From: Theobroma cacao
Taxonomy: Eukaryota > Streptophyta > Magnoliopsida > Malvales > Malvaceae
Direction of reading: 5' to 3'
Length of the DNA stretch: 64,000 bases
Assembly (NCBI RefSeq): GCF_000208745.1
Contig: NC_030851.1
Coordinates: forward strand, 34,188,306 to 34,252,305
Position numbers and translations under genes: made by a program. The notes beneath the pieces are model-generated. The model saw nothing but the letters and a program-made list of their open reading frames with translations. It had not been told where the DNA came from and ran no database searches. Below, piece by piece: positions 11,949 to 23,643 of this stretch (its first letter is position 1; every line of letters starts with the position of its first letter).

Positions 11949-13364
11949 AACTTGTGGGTTTTAGTTTACTCTACTTCCGAATCTGCTTCCATGCTTTTCT
12001 TGCAAATGGTTGATGGATATTTGCTTCAATGTTTGAAACTAAAAACTTAATTTTTTTTCTTTTTTTGGATTTTGATCTTTTTTTGAAGTGGTATTAATAT
12101 CTTTAGATGCCATGTCCAATGTAAATAAAAAAAATGAAAAATAAATGACATGCATTGAATCAACTTGTCTAATGCAAAGACAAATGAAATAAAATAAGTT
12201 ATAATTTTTTATTTTTATGTTTTAGGAAATCAAGGCGTGTGAGTTTACGTACCTTGTTTGTTGACATGTTGAAAATATAGTGGTTGGAGGTCAATTTTTA
12301 AAAATAATTCTTTTGAATTTTAAAACACCTAATACTTCTAATGAGATGCAAGTCATGCATAATAACAACAAAGAAAGAAAAAGGAGAATTTGCCGCATAA
12401 ATTGAAAATTAGAACCAATTTATGGTAAATTCACCCAGTTCGGAAGCTTCATTTTTTTCAAATGGTAAGTGAATATTATTAGACATTCGGAGAAATGCGA
12501 GGAGTAAATTCTGTAAACAATAGCCAAGAAGTAATAATTCCAGGAGCCAAGAAATATTCTGCTCCCTGATTAGCTCAAGAAACATTGGAGTAACAACCTC
12601 ACGCTTGGACAAATATTAAAAGAAGATATCTCCAGAGATGTTTTGATCTGTCACGCCAAAATATCTTTCAAACAATCTACCTTAACAAGATCGCTAAAAT
12701 TGAGATATTTAGTCAAAAAGATAAGTTTAATATTGACAAGAAAACATTCTGGCGATGTGAAATTCATTAGGTACAAGGGGATGAGTGATGACTTTAACAA
12801 TTAGTCTACAACTTTTCTTCTTTCCTAGCTATGTCTTGTCGATAGACAAATTAATCCTGTTATGGAAGATATAATACTTAGAACTACTACAATTATTATA
12901 GTCATATTATTTGTATTCTTGAGAGCAGCAAGCACGCTACCCCTATCATATTCTACCATGTTTGGTTAACCAGACAATTGCTGCAAGAAAAGAAATGCTT
13001 GGATAACGAAGTTGCTACGCAATTGAAGAACAATGTCAATTTTCACGCACAAAATGCAAGTTTAAGCTAAGATAGTAGTGGTTGGTAAGATAATCCAGCT
13101 TCTCTGACAAGCTTCAAAATGTTACTCAAGTGGACAACTGATATATACTTAAAGTTTTGGTTTACTTCAAGCCTGCCTACTGAAATAGAGTGCAGTACCT
13201 TACAAATTTTATAGGACATGAAAATCCCAATCTACAGCTTTTACTGCGTGCAGGAGCGTGTATGTTGTTATGTAATTGATGCTGTCCATTCATTCGAATG
13301 ACAGCCGAGTTTTGGCCTCACAAATAATTTTGGGATTTTGACCCTTTTTTCTCTCATTAACATC
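11949..13364. other. Intergenic spacer between BAHD genes 2 and 3
   Basis: It should hold the 3' UTR of gene 2 and the promoter of gene 3. No further gene or transposon was recognised. The minus-strand 67-aa frame at 12409-12612 has no recognisable motif. Confidence 0.5.
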
Positions 13365-13373
13365 TATATAAAT
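13365..13373 (+). promoter_or_regulatory. TATA box of BAHD gene 3
   Basis: TATATAAAT lies 101 bases before the ATG at 13466. Spacing matches the other members of the cluster. Confidence 0.65.
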
Positions 13374-13465
13374 ATATGTATGATATGGAGCCGCATTAAG
13401 TAGGAACAGGACGGTACAGAGATCAGCAAAGTATACTTTGTTCACGAAGTTAGCTTGGGGCAAAG

Positions 13466-14764
13466 ATGAAGCTCGAGGTTGAAGTAATGTCCAAAGAGAT
13501 TATCAAGCCATCATCCCCAACCCCTGATCAGCTTCGCCATTACCAACTCTCTTTTCTTGATCAAATATCTCCGCCCGTCTATAACCCTTTGGTTCTATTC
13601 TACCCGATGACCGAATGCAATATCCAAGTAAACAAAACCAAGATTACCGACCACCTTAAACAGTCCATGTCCAATGCCCTATCCTATTTTTACCCACTAG
13701 CCGGACGGATTAAGGATAATCGGCTTGTAGACTGCAATGATGAGGGCATACCCTTTTTGGAAGCCCAAGTCAAGTGCAAACTTTCAGATATCCTAGAAAA
13801 CCCTGCTCCTAGTGAACTCAACAAATTACTTCCGTTTGTACTAGATGATGCTGAGGAATTGCCCTTAGGAATCCAATTCAACATTTTTGATTCTGGAGGC
13901 ATATGTATTGGTGTATGTATTTCTCACAAACTTGCAGATGCCCTGTCGTTTTTCACATTTGTAAATACTTGGGCAGCCATTGCTCGTGGAGAGAGTTACA
14001 TAGTGTCTCCAGAATTTGCATCGGCCAAATTGTTCCCTCCAAAGAGCACATTAGGATTTGAACCGAGAACTGGCATATCAACAGAAGGAATTGTAACGAA
14101 GAGGTTTGTGTTTACTGCCTCTAAAATACAGGAAATCAAAGCAAAATACACTAAGAGTACTGCAAGTGCCGAAAACCAGAAAGGCCCATCACGCATTGAG
14201 GCATTATCGACTTTCATATGGAGCCGTTTTGTTGCTGCAACCAAAGCAAAACCAATCCCTGATAACTGCTTCTACACAATCATTCATGCAGTAAACTTAC
14301 GCCCAAGACTAGACCCGCCGCTAGCAGAACATTCTTTTGGCAATTTTTACCGGATTGCAATGACAGTTCCATCCATAAACTCTGAAGAAGATTGTTGTAG
14401 TCTCGTTTACCAGATAAGGGACTCCATAAGAAAACTTGACATGAAATTTGTTCGGCAACTTCAAGATGGGCAGAGTTACTTTGACTTCATGAAAGAAAGA
14501 GCTGAAAGTTTCATCAGAGGAGAGATTGTTTCCTTTAGCTTCACTAGTTTATGCAGGTTTCCTATGTATAAAGCTGACTTTGGTTGGGGGAAACCCATTT
14601 GGGTGGGTTCTGCTAGCCTTACTTTTAAGAATCTAGTAGTTTTCATGGATACTGTATCTGGGGATGGAATAGAGGCTTGGGTCAGCCTAAAGGAAGAAGA
14701 TATGGCTATGTTTGGAAGCGACGAAGTATTGCTTGCATATGTTGTTTCCCCAAGAAGCTGCTAA
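13466..14764 (+). CDS. BAHD acyltransferase, vinorine synthase-like clade (gene 3 of cluster)
   Basis: This intronless 432-aa acyltransferase has catalytic HKLAD at residues 154-158 and DFGWG at 371-375. The clade-typical IKPSSPTP block is at residues 13-20. The ATG is immediately followed by codons for KLEVEV, as in the broken copy at 61508, which marks the two as closest relatives. The C-terminus ends in SC, and the broken copy ends in KSC. A copia retrotransposon begins only 240 bp after the stop codon, so its LTR may lie in or next to the 3' UTR. The frame is intact. Role as for genes 1 and 2: acyl transfer from acyl-CoA, substrate unknown. Confidence 0.93.
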   Translation: MKLEVEVMSKEIIKPSSPTPDQLRHYQLSFLDQISPPVYNPLVLFYPMTECNIQVNKTKITDHLKQSMSNALSYFYPLAGRIKDNRLVDCNDEGIPFLEAQVKCKLSDILENPAPSELNKLLPFVLDDAEELPLGIQFNIFDSGGICIGVCISHKLADALSFFTFVNTWAAIARGESYIVSPEFASAKLFPPKSTLGFEPRTGISTEGIVTKRFVFTASKIQEIKAKYTKSTASAENQKGPSRIEALSTFIWSRFVAATKAKPIPDNCFYTIIHAVNLRPRLDPPLAEHSFGNFYRIAMTVPSINSEEDCCSLVYQIRDSIRKLDMKFVRQLQDGQSYFDFMKERAESFIRGEIVSFSFTSLCRFPMYKADFGWGKPIWVGSASLTFKNLVVFMDTVSGDGIEAWVSLKEEDMAMFGSDEVLLAYVVSPRSC

Positions 14765-15003
14765 AGAATTTAACTTCTTATCTTTCTGTCCAATAGTGAA
14801 GTTGAAGATATTCTTTGCAGTATTTGTTTAGTGACAACATCGGCTTCGACGTGTTGGGGTTTTCTAATCTTAAACTATTTTATTTCTTATTTTCTTTCCT
14901 TTTTTCTTTTGTCAGAAAGATTCTTATTTTCTCTTGCATATTATGGCGCAGATGTACATTCTTTGTTCTCTTTTCTTTATGTTAGGAAAAGAGTTGTTGT
15001 TGT

Positions 15004-15164
15004 TGTTAAGGATAATATTAGACCTAATCTATTATTGTAATCTAATTTCTTTTTCTATCATCTTAGCTTTATCTAGATACTTAATTTTATCAAGTAGTTT
15101 TATATCGTTGTATATATATATACTCTTGTCCATCAATAAAACTTAACACTTCTAAATCTCTGCA
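15004..15164 (+). repeat. 5' LTR of copia element
   Basis: TG...CA limits. It pairs with 19466-19626; the two copies have the same length and differ by scattered substitutions and a changed TA run. Such short LTRs are at the low end for autonomous copia elements. A (TA) stretch and an AATAAA-like signal lie in its right half. Confidence 0.9.
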
Positions 15165-15176
15165 TCGTATTAGAGC
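15165..15176 (+). other. Primer binding site, degenerate tRNA-Met type
   Basis: TCGTATTAGAGC directly follows the 5' LTR. The usual copia primer site complementary to initiator tRNA-Met is TGGTATCAGAGC, so two positions have changed, one of them a C-to-T. Confidence 0.7.
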
Positions 15177-15185
15177 TTTATCACT

Positions 15186-16040
15186 ATGAGTATTATTCCT
15201 CAAACCTCTGCTTCTCCTCTCTCTACTCCTATAACTGCTCATCACATCTTTTCTGTCAAACTCACTACCAAAAACTACTTAGCCTAGAAAACACATTTTT
15301 TGCCTCTCTTAAATTGTCAAAATCTTAATGGCCTTATCGATGGAACCTCTCTTGAACCAGCCAAGATTATTCCTTCTCCCACCACACCCCAAGAACAAAT
15401 TCCCAAGCCCGAATATCAATCTTTGTTTCAAAAAGACCATATGCTTCTTTCTTGGTTGTTATCTTCTCTAACTAAAGAGATCTTTTCATATGTGATTGGG
15501 TTATCCTCTTCTTTTGCTGTTTGGCACGTTTTTGCCAATTCTTTTGGGTCTATTTCTCAAAATTGTCAACTCCAGCTTCATATTGAACTTCAAAATTCAA
15601 GAAAAATGATCTCTCTGTCTTTGATTATCTACAATGGGTCAAAAATCTTGTTGATGAACTGAGTGCTGCTAGGCGGACAATGACCTTTGCCGAATTTAAT
15701 GCCATTATTTACCGAAATATAGGTAGTGATTTCCACAATATTATCACTGCCTTTAATCTTCAGCTTGATCTTGTTGCTTTTCATGAGTTGCATGGTCAAT
15801 TAGTTGCTCATGAAATTCTTCTTAAAGGCACTCATGAGCAACCAATTGCTAACATTGTTCACAAATCTACTACCTTTTCCAGCAATTCTGCCCTTCTCCG
15901 TCCTACACCATCTATGCCACCATCTTCTAAACTGAAATCTTCTATCTCCCATTCATGTCGCCCATAGGGCCCTTTTAAGATTTGTGGACTCAAGAATCAC
16001 ACAGCAGATAAATGCAAAAAACGTTACACTCCACGACAAT
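15186..16040 (+). pseudogene. Copia gag (degraded)
   Basis: The frame starts at ATG 15186, is stopped by TAG about 100 bases later where copia gag normally has tryptophan, and continues with further stops and shifts. The part at 15680-15967 resembles the copia-type gag polypeptide. A zinc-knuckle remnant with C, H and C spaced as CGLKNHTADKC follows near 15980-16010, but the first cysteine pair is incomplete. Gag would form the virus-like particle; this copy cannot. Confidence 0.75.
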
Positions 16041-16456
16041 TTCTAATCCACAGGCTCATAATGTCTTTTATGGTTCGTTTCCATCTTCATTTGTTTCTTA
16101 TTCACCCTATCCATCTGCATATTACACTTATGCTGGCCAGCCTACACCTTGGTTTCCAAACATTGCAGCAAATTATCATACTACACCGGATCTTTCTAAT
16201 CTCAGAATTGCCAATGACTACAAAGGTGTTGATTAACTTTATATGGGTAATGGCTAAGGTTTGCACATTTCTCATACTGACACTGCATTTCTTCCCCCTT
16301 CTCATGGCAACGTCAAACTTCAAAATATTTTACATGTCCCACAAATTACCAAGAATCTTTTATCTGTTCAAAAATTTGCTACTGACAATTCTTGTTTTTT
16401 GAATTATAGCCTAACACTTTTCTTATTAAGGAGATCAGGACACCAGGAAGGTTCTA

Positions 16457-17482
16457 TTGCAAGGACTAAGTAAAGATGGAATTTATGTTCTTCATTCTTT
16501 GCCAATAAAGAAGGAAGCCTTGGCCAGTGAATGGTTGTCTCTTGCAGATTGGCATGCTCAACTTGGCTATCCTGACCTTCACATAGTTTCTCAAATAGTT
16601 AGAGATTTTAATTTGCCTTGTTTGAAATCTTCACCAATGTCTCCTTGTTCTTCATGTTTGTTAGGTAAATTAGCTTCTCTGCCTTTGGCTTTTGTTGATC
16701 ATAAAAGTCAAGCTCCATTTGATATTGTTCATTCCGATGTTTAGGGCTCAGCTCTTATGTTGTCAAGTTTAGGTCATAGATATATTATTTTATTTATTGA
16801 TGATTTCACTAGATACACTTGGTTGTACCTTTTAAAGAATAAAAGTGAAGTCTATTCCATTTTTCTGAATTTTCACAACTTTGTGGAATGACAATTCAAT
16901 ATTAAAATTAAAGCTTTTCCATTCGATTGGGGGGGGGGGGGGGGTGAATATTAGAAATTAAATAAGTATTTTTATCAAATCGGTATCATTCATCGCATTC
17001 CCTATCCATACACACATGAACAAAATGATACTACTGAGCACAAAATTTTTCATCTTGTTGACATTGGCCTTACTTTACTTGCTCATGCTAAAGTCCCTTT
17101 AAAATATTGGAATTTTGCTTTTGATATGGCAACTGTTCTGATTAATACCTTACCATTTCTTATTACTCAAAATAAAAGTCATTTCTCCTTGTTGTTTAAC
17201 AAAAATTCAGATTATTCTGTTTTCAAACCCTTTGGTTGTGCTTTTTTTCCTTGGTTGTGCCCATACAATAAACATAAATTTGATTTTCGCACAAAATCGT
17301 GTATTTATTTAAGTGATTCTCCCTCTCATTGTGCACATCGATGTCTTGAATTGGACACAAGTCAGGTATACTTAGCTTGGCATGTCAAATTTTTAGATAA
17401 AGAATTTCCCTTTCACATGTACACTTACCCCGTTTCTATGTCTCAGTCCTCACAACCATGGCTTTCTCTTTGTGGGCATTAA
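16457..17482 (+). pseudogene. Copia integrase (degraded)
   Basis: The gag-pre-integrase zinc region is recognisable at 16540-16680 (WHAQLGYPD, then PCSSC), with Y where a zinc-binding H is expected. The core follows ([13 protein letters not shown] near 16800). A TAG at about 16742 replaces the conserved W of the first catalytic motif. A run of 16 G at 16929-16944 has grown where the D-W-G-G motif is encoded and breaks the frame. The C-terminal part is at 17126-17482. Confidence 0.8.
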
Positions 17483-17833
17483 GATAGTCATTCGACCACA
17501 TGCAAGCCTTTACGTAATGTTTCTGATTCTTCAACTTTATCCTTATTTTCTATTCCTATCACCTCACCTGTCCCATTATCTCATAGTCAACTTCTACCCA
17601 CCCAAGGATAACCAAACACTTCATCCTCATCCACACCTTCTCTAGTTCATTCTAACCCCACCTCTTCCTCATCTCCTATAATTTCTCGATCTCTTTTATC
17701 CTCTTCTGCTAATCTTCAATCTTTACCTAGTCTTAATTTGGCTGTTGATTTAACACAATATCCTATTTCCAATAACTTCACCTCTAAAACTAATACTTGT
17801 CCTTCCTCACCACCTCACATGCATGCCATGTAG

Positions 17834-19453
17834 TTGTGTCCTTCTACTCTTCAAAGACAACGACATGCTCATACAGCTCTATTGCCTTCTTCCAAACCAA
17901 ACTTTCTTCATCAAGAACTTCACACATTCTCCCAAGCTAAACCATATGTCGAATGGAGAAATGCCATGTCTGTGTCTGATGAGATTAATGCACTTCTTAC
18001 CAATAACACATGGACTTTGGTTCCTCGCCTACAACATCAAAATGTCATTGGCAATAGATGGGTATTTTGAATTAAAAGGAAATCAAATGGCATTGTTGAC
18101 CAACATAAAGCGCGTCTTGTTGCCAAGGGCTACTCGTAACAAGATGGGGTGGATTATACTGAAACTTTTAGTCTTGTTATTGAAAGCACAACTATTCGGA
18201 TTGTGCTAGCATTGGCTGTTTCTTGTGGTTGGTCTCTTAGGCAGTTGGCTATATCTAACGCATTTCTACATGGTTATCTTGATCATGAAATCTTTATAGA
18301 GCAACTAGCTGGCCATATTAACAGTGAGCATCCTGATTATGTTTGTAAACTGCAAAAGTCATTGTATGGCTTAAAGGAAGCCCCACGAGCTTGGTTTCAA
18401 CAGCTTCACAATTATCTCATTTAACATGGTTTTGTTCCATCTAAGGCTGACACCTCTTCGTTCATTAAGCTACATGGCAGTTCTAAGCTATTTGATCTTG
18501 TTTATCTTGATGACATCCTTGTCACAGGTACTCATTTAGATATGATTCATTCTTTTGTCAAAGAATTACATCAAGGCTTCCCTGTTCGTGACACAAGCTC
18601 TCCACATTATTTTCTTGGTGTTGAAATTACTTACTTACTAGATGGTCTACTTTTATCTCAACAAAAATATATTCGAGACTTGCTTTCCCAAACCAATATG
18701 GCAGTAAGCAAATCTTGCTATACGCCTATGGCTACTAGTCCTCCTTTGTCAAAATCCTTGAGGGATCCTTTTAAAGATGCTGAATTATATAGAAAAATTG
18801 TTGGGGCCCTTCAATGCATTACTCTCACTAGGCTGGATGTTGCTTTCTCCGTCAACGAGCTATGTCAATTCATGCATTGTCCTACTATTGTTCATTGGAA
18901 AGCTGTAAAATGCTTATTGCGTTATCTCAAGCATACTAGTGTTTATGGGTTGTTCTTTGTCAAGAACTCTTCTCCTTTGCTCCAATGCTTTACTGATAGT
19001 GACTAGGGAGGGTGTCCTGATGATCGATGTTCAACTAATGGTTATGCAATTTATTTGGGAGTCAATCTGATCTCTTGGACTGCCAAGAAACAACTGACAA
19101 CAGCTCGTTCATCTATAAAAAGTGAACATAAAGCCATGGCCAATGCCACTGTTGAGTTAGCTTGGCTTCGTTCCCTGTATGACGAATTGGGTTTTCATTC
19201 CTCTTCACCTTCTACCATATGGTGTTATAACATTGGTGCTATTTATCTTATTGATAATCCTATTTTCCATTCTCGCACAAAACATGTAGAATTAGATTAT
19301 CATTTTATGAGGGAATTAGTAGCTCAAGGTAAACTAGCTATTCGATTTATTTCCAGTGCTGATCAAATAACCAATATCCTTATTAAAGCACTAGGCAAAT
19401 CTTTGTTTGAAAGCATCGTGCCAAGTTTTGACGAATGTCAAGACCATCATTAG
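17834..19453 (+). pseudogene. Copia reverse transcriptase and RNase H (degraded)
   Basis: The RT begins with the typical EWRNAM...ALLTNNTW block (about 17950-18012) and reaches the catalytic YLDD at about 18505-18520 within VYLDDILVTG. The RNase H part (18980-19450) has the expected D-G and S-E-Y/H-K-A patterns. Stops interrupt it after VF, after the GYS block, after the LHNYLI block and after FTDSD. Each sits where the family has R, Q or W, which suggests C-to-T or G-to-A changes. Confidence 0.85.
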
Positions 19454-19465
19454 CTTGAGGGAGGC

Positions 19466-19626
19466 TGTTAAAGATAATATTAGACCTTATCTATTATTGT
19501 AATCTAATTTCTATTCCTATCATCTTTGCTTTATCTAGATACTTAGTTTTATCAATTAGTTTTATATCGTTGTATATATATATATATATTGTCCATCAAT
19601 AAACTTAACACTTCCAAATCTCTACA
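19466..19626 (+). repeat. 3' LTR of copia element
   Basis: Matches 15004-15164 with the same length. The polypurine tract GAGGGAGG lies immediately upstream (about 19457-19464). Confidence 0.9.
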
Positions 19627-19938
19627 GTTGCTATCATAGTCAGAAGTTTGTTAGCAATTGTTTTATATGTAATATCTTTATGTGGGATGAATTAGTACAA
19701 CACAATTTATGTTTCTTCTTTTCTTGCTTAATACGTAGGAGGAGAAAAATTGTTATCCATTTACAACATGGCACATGTCTGAAATTAACAAATTAAAGAA
19801 ACTTTTAAAGATGAATCATGTACCACCATGTAGACTTGAAGATATCATTTAAGATAGCCATATAATTAATTATCAAATAATTAATTTATTGACTAACACA
19901 TAGTTGGACCAAAAAAATTCACCTATTGGTCATTCAAT

Positions 19939-20199
19939 TTATCTCTAAATAAATCAAAGTAATTTAGAGACAATATTTAAATTTAATCTATTAAAATTTA
20001 CCTAATGGTCATCCAATTTATTTCTAAATAAATTAAGTTAATTTAGAGATAAAATCCAAATTTGATCATCTAATTTATCTTTGAATAAATTAAGATAATT
20101 TAGACATAATACTCAAAGACTCAAAGTTTGGCCAATCAAAAGATCATATATGAGTTATCATGATTTATCTCTAATTAAATTAAAATAATTTAGAGATAA
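19939..20199. repeat. Four copies of a 35-bp hairpin repeat
   Basis: Copies at 19939-19973, 20018-20052, 20075-20109 and 20165-20199. Each begins near TTATCTCTAAAT and ends near ATTTAGAGATAA, so each can fold back on itself. They lie just upstream of a TATA box at 20243 and may be the enhancer-like U3 repeats of a lost LTR element. Confidence 0.75.
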
Positions 20200-20242
20200 A
20201 TTCAAGGAGACTAAATCCTCATGAAAGTCTCTCGTCTAGCAT

Positions 20243-20689
20243 TATAAATATAGTGCTCCTCTAAGCCATTTGATGAACAAGGGAGAAATAAGACAATTAG
20301 GAGAAAGAAGAAGATTCTGAAGATCAAAGTCTCGAAAGAAGATTCTGAAGATTAAAGCATCAAGAGTTCAACCAAATCCAAAAAGTAAGATTTTAAAGAT
20401 CAAAGCCTCAAAGGAAGATTTTGAAGATCAAAGCAATTAAAGTTCAACCAAGTCCAAGAAGGAAGATTTGAGGATCAAAGCCTCTAAAGTTCCATAAATC
20501 CAAGGAGAAGGATCTGAAGAACCAAAGCTTCTTCAAAATTCCAACTAACAAGTCCAAGTCTTAAAATCATTCTTTCAAGATCAAGTCGCAAGACCCTTGG
20601 AGTGAAGTCTCCAAATCATTTGTTAAGTCTCAAGACCCTTGAAACGAAGTCTCCAAATGGTTTATTCAAGATCAAGTCGTCAAGACCCT
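20243..20689 (+). repeat. LTR-like fragment with TATA box and short direct repeats
   Basis: TATAAATA (20243-20250) is followed by repeated blocks around GAAGATCAAAG (20300-20560) and then around CAAGACCCTTG (20585-20690). A promoter followed by transcribed degenerate repeats is typical of a retrotransposon LTR. The block ends exactly where the Athila LTR starts, so it was probably cut by that insertion. No coding partner was found, so the family is unknown. Confidence 0.5.
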
Positions 20690-22121
20690 TGATAATTCTA
20701 TTTTACAAAATTTTTTAGTCTAATTTTGTTATTAAATATTAGCTAAGTCCTTAATTTTAATTATAATTTAGTTAATTTAGTTGTTTTTATAATTAGTTTA
20801 TTTTTAAGTGAGTTATTTTAATTTTATGTTATTTTCTTTAATTTGGTTATTATTTATTAGTTTTTATGTTTTTGTAGGAATTAAGAGAATTGGGTTAATT
20901 TTGGAAAGTAAGGTGTAGAAAGATTCAGAAATCTGCTTGCATATGGTTCGGTGTTTTGACCATAACTCAATCTACAAAACTCCAAATGATGCGATTCTTA
21001 AACCATTGGAAATCTAAGAGATAGAGCTACAACTTTTTTATTGATCACTTTGCCCAGTTCTACATCGAAGATAGAGAAAATTGCTTTAGGAAAAGATTGG
21101 GTGTACTATTGCGAGAATGACAATTTTAAGGTTGACAAGTGATATTTGGGCATCTCATTACACTTTTAAGCTCAATTAAATCAGTAGGTTAACTTTGGGA
21201 ATTATAGGTTAGGTTTGTTAGTATAAATAGGATATTTTTAAGAGACATTAGTTTAGACAACTTTTAGAGATTCAAGAGGTTGAAAGTTGAGGCAAAACCT
21301 TGGGAAACAAGCTACAATCAATCGTTTTGTTTTCTTCCTTAGTTTTTATTTTTCTTGTTATTTTTGTTGGATTTTATATAATATTATTTTTCTTTGCAAT
21401 TATGAGTAGCTAATTTTCTTTTTCTAGGATTACAATTGAACTCATATGTAATCTAAATTTTTAATCTCTTTCTTACTTATCGTTAATGGGATTTGAATTA
21501 TTTATTTCAATTTGTTCTTAATGTTTTTAATTGCCTGATTACCAATTAAATTGATCTAGGAACCTAAACAAACTTGGGAAAAAGAGTTTAGTGTAGACTA
21601 AAATTGGGATAGCATATGATCATATTAATTGATTTGTGTATAGGATATGGATACACCTATAAGCCATATGTAGTTAGATTAGAGCCTGAATTTAATGAAT
21701 CTGTTTTAATTTCAATTCACATAGGGATATAGTATTTTGATTAAAATAGATATTTTTATAAGATAAGTCGAGAGACCCTTATAAATAATTGAAGACTTTA
21801 GGTTAGCAATTCAACACATTAAAATAAGTTAAGGAAGAAAGGTAAGATTTAGGTGAAGTGTGAGGGATATTGTAATCCTAAGCTTGTTTGATTTGCTTTT
21901 TACCCAATTATCTTGTTGCTTTAATTTTTAATTAAATTAGGTTTAGTTGAATAATTTTTAGTTTAATTAGAATTAAGATTTTAATTATTTGAATAAAACT
22001 AAATTGTTCTAATTTTAGTAGTCAGTAAAATTTTAGATCAATTCTCCTTAAGATCGATACTCTGCTTGCTTTTATACTATCTATTCGATACGTATACTTG
22101 CGTAGTAGAATTTAAGTGACA
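20690..22121 (+). repeat. 5' LTR of the Athila element
   Basis: Starts TGATAATTCTATTTT, repeated at 31307, and ends TGACA just before the primer site; 1432 bp. The segment around 20990-21070, with ACCATTGGAAATCTAAGAG, recurs in the solo LTR at 32917-34577 and in divergent form near 39430-39510. The right part (21400-22120) matches 33840-34570. Confidence 0.85.
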
Positions 22122-22127
22122 AGTTTT

Positions 22128-22145
22128 TGGCACCGTTATCGGGGA
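22128..22145 (+). other. Primer binding site, tRNA-Asp type
   Basis: TGGCACCGTTATCGGGGA lies six bases after the LTR end. Athila-lineage elements typically carry TGGCGCCGTTGCCGGGGA; two positions differ, both as transitions from the expected base. Confidence 0.8.
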
Positions 22146-22306
22146 ATTGTTTCTAAAATTTTTACTAATATTAATACCAAGCAATTTAGTCTTACTTCAA
22201 ATTTTATTTTTCTTGTTTTAATGTTAGTTTTTGTTTGCTTGCAGATATCTTTGGTCACTGTACACAAGAAGAAACAACTTGAATCTTGTTCCTTTTTGAT
22301 CTTGAG

Positions 22307-23600
22307 ATGCAAAGAACTTTCAGAAGACCTCGAAGGGAGAATTTGCAAGTTACAACTTTAAATCAGACAATGGCTGAGAATAACAACAACAATGGCAATA
22401 ATGCCATTAATCTGGTTCTTAAAGAAAATAGAGCACTACGGGATTATATTGTTCCTTTTTTGCAAGGTTTGCACTAAAATATTAGAAGATCTTCCATCAA
22501 TGCAAATAATTTTGAAATTAAACCAGCTTATATTTAGATGATTTAGTCCTCAGTCCAGTTTGGTGGGTTACACAGTGATGATCCTAATTCTTATTTGGTG
22601 AATTTCTTGGAAATTTGCGATACCTTCAAATACAATGGAGTAATTGATGATGCTATTAGATTGATACTGTTTCTGTTTTCTTCGAGGGATAAAGTAAAGA
22701 ACTGGCTTAATTCACTACTCAATGGGTCTATTACTACATGAGAGGATTTGGCTCAAAAGTTTCTAGCAAAATTCTTTCCGCTTGCCAAGACTGCAAAGAT
22801 GAGGATTGATATCACCTCATTCACATAATTTGTAGGTGAATCCTTGTATAAAGCTTGGGAAAGATTTAAGAACAATTGAGAAGATGTCCATATCATGAGA
22901 TTCCTAGTTGGTTGCAAGTTCAGACATTTTACAATGGGTTGGTTGGTTCAATAAAAACCACAATTGATGCTGTTGCTGATGGGGCATTAATGGATAAGAA
23001 TGCTATAGATGTTTATAATCTGTTGGAATAGATGGCCTCAAATAATTATCAATGGCCTTTAGAAAGGTTTGGTTTGAGAAAAGCTGTTGGAGCCTATGAA
23101 ATTCATGCACTTAGCACTTTAACTGCTCAAGTAGCTACACAAATGGTTGCGCTATCCAAGAAGTTTGGCACATTGGGAGTTCATGCTATTCAAAATTCGT
23201 TTGTAATTTGTGAGATGTGTGGAAATGGCCATTCAAGTGATCAATGTCCATATAATTATGAATTAGTCAAATTTGTGGGGAACTTCAATAGGTAGCAAAA
23301 TAATCCACACTCTAATACATATAATACTGGTTGGAGAAACCACCCCAACTTTGAATGGAACAATAATGCAGGGCCTTCAAATCCAAAACCCATCATGCTT
23401 TTTGGTTTTCAACAACAAGCTATACCACTAATTTTTGAAACGAAGTCCCAAGTGGAAGAACTTCTCTTGCAATATATATCAAAGACTGATGCTATAATTC
23501 AAAGCCAATGAGCCTCTTTAAGAAATCTTGATACCCAAATGGGACAACTTGCAAATTTCATCAACAGTAGACCCCAAGGTTCCTTACCCAGTGACACATA
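22307..23600 (+). pseudogene. Athila gag (degraded)
   Basis: The sequence follows the Athila gag pattern: a basic N-terminus (MQRTFRRPRREN), an [13 protein letters not shown] block near 22600, a KAWERFK block near 22850, an MASNNYQWP block at 23032 and a zinc knuckle (CEMCGNGHSSDQC) near 23212-23250. At least seven stops and a frameshift near 22880 break it. Several stops replace Q, W or R. Confidence 0.85.
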
Positions 23601-23643
23601 AATCAATTCTAAAAGTAAGGAACAATGTTAAGCAATCACTTTA

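Larger units (their letters stand above)
15004..19626 (+). mobile_element. Ty1/copia LTR retrotransposon, complete but inactive
   Basis: Two 161-bp LTRs, both starting TGTTA and ending CA, bound a 4.6-kb element. Directly outside are GTTGT (14999-15003) and GTTGC (19627-19631), a 5-bp target duplication with one mismatch. Order inside is primer site, gag, integrase, RT, RNase H, polypurine tract, which is the copia order. Many stop codons and frameshifts inactivate it. It inserted just downstream of BAHD gene 3. Confidence 0.92.
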
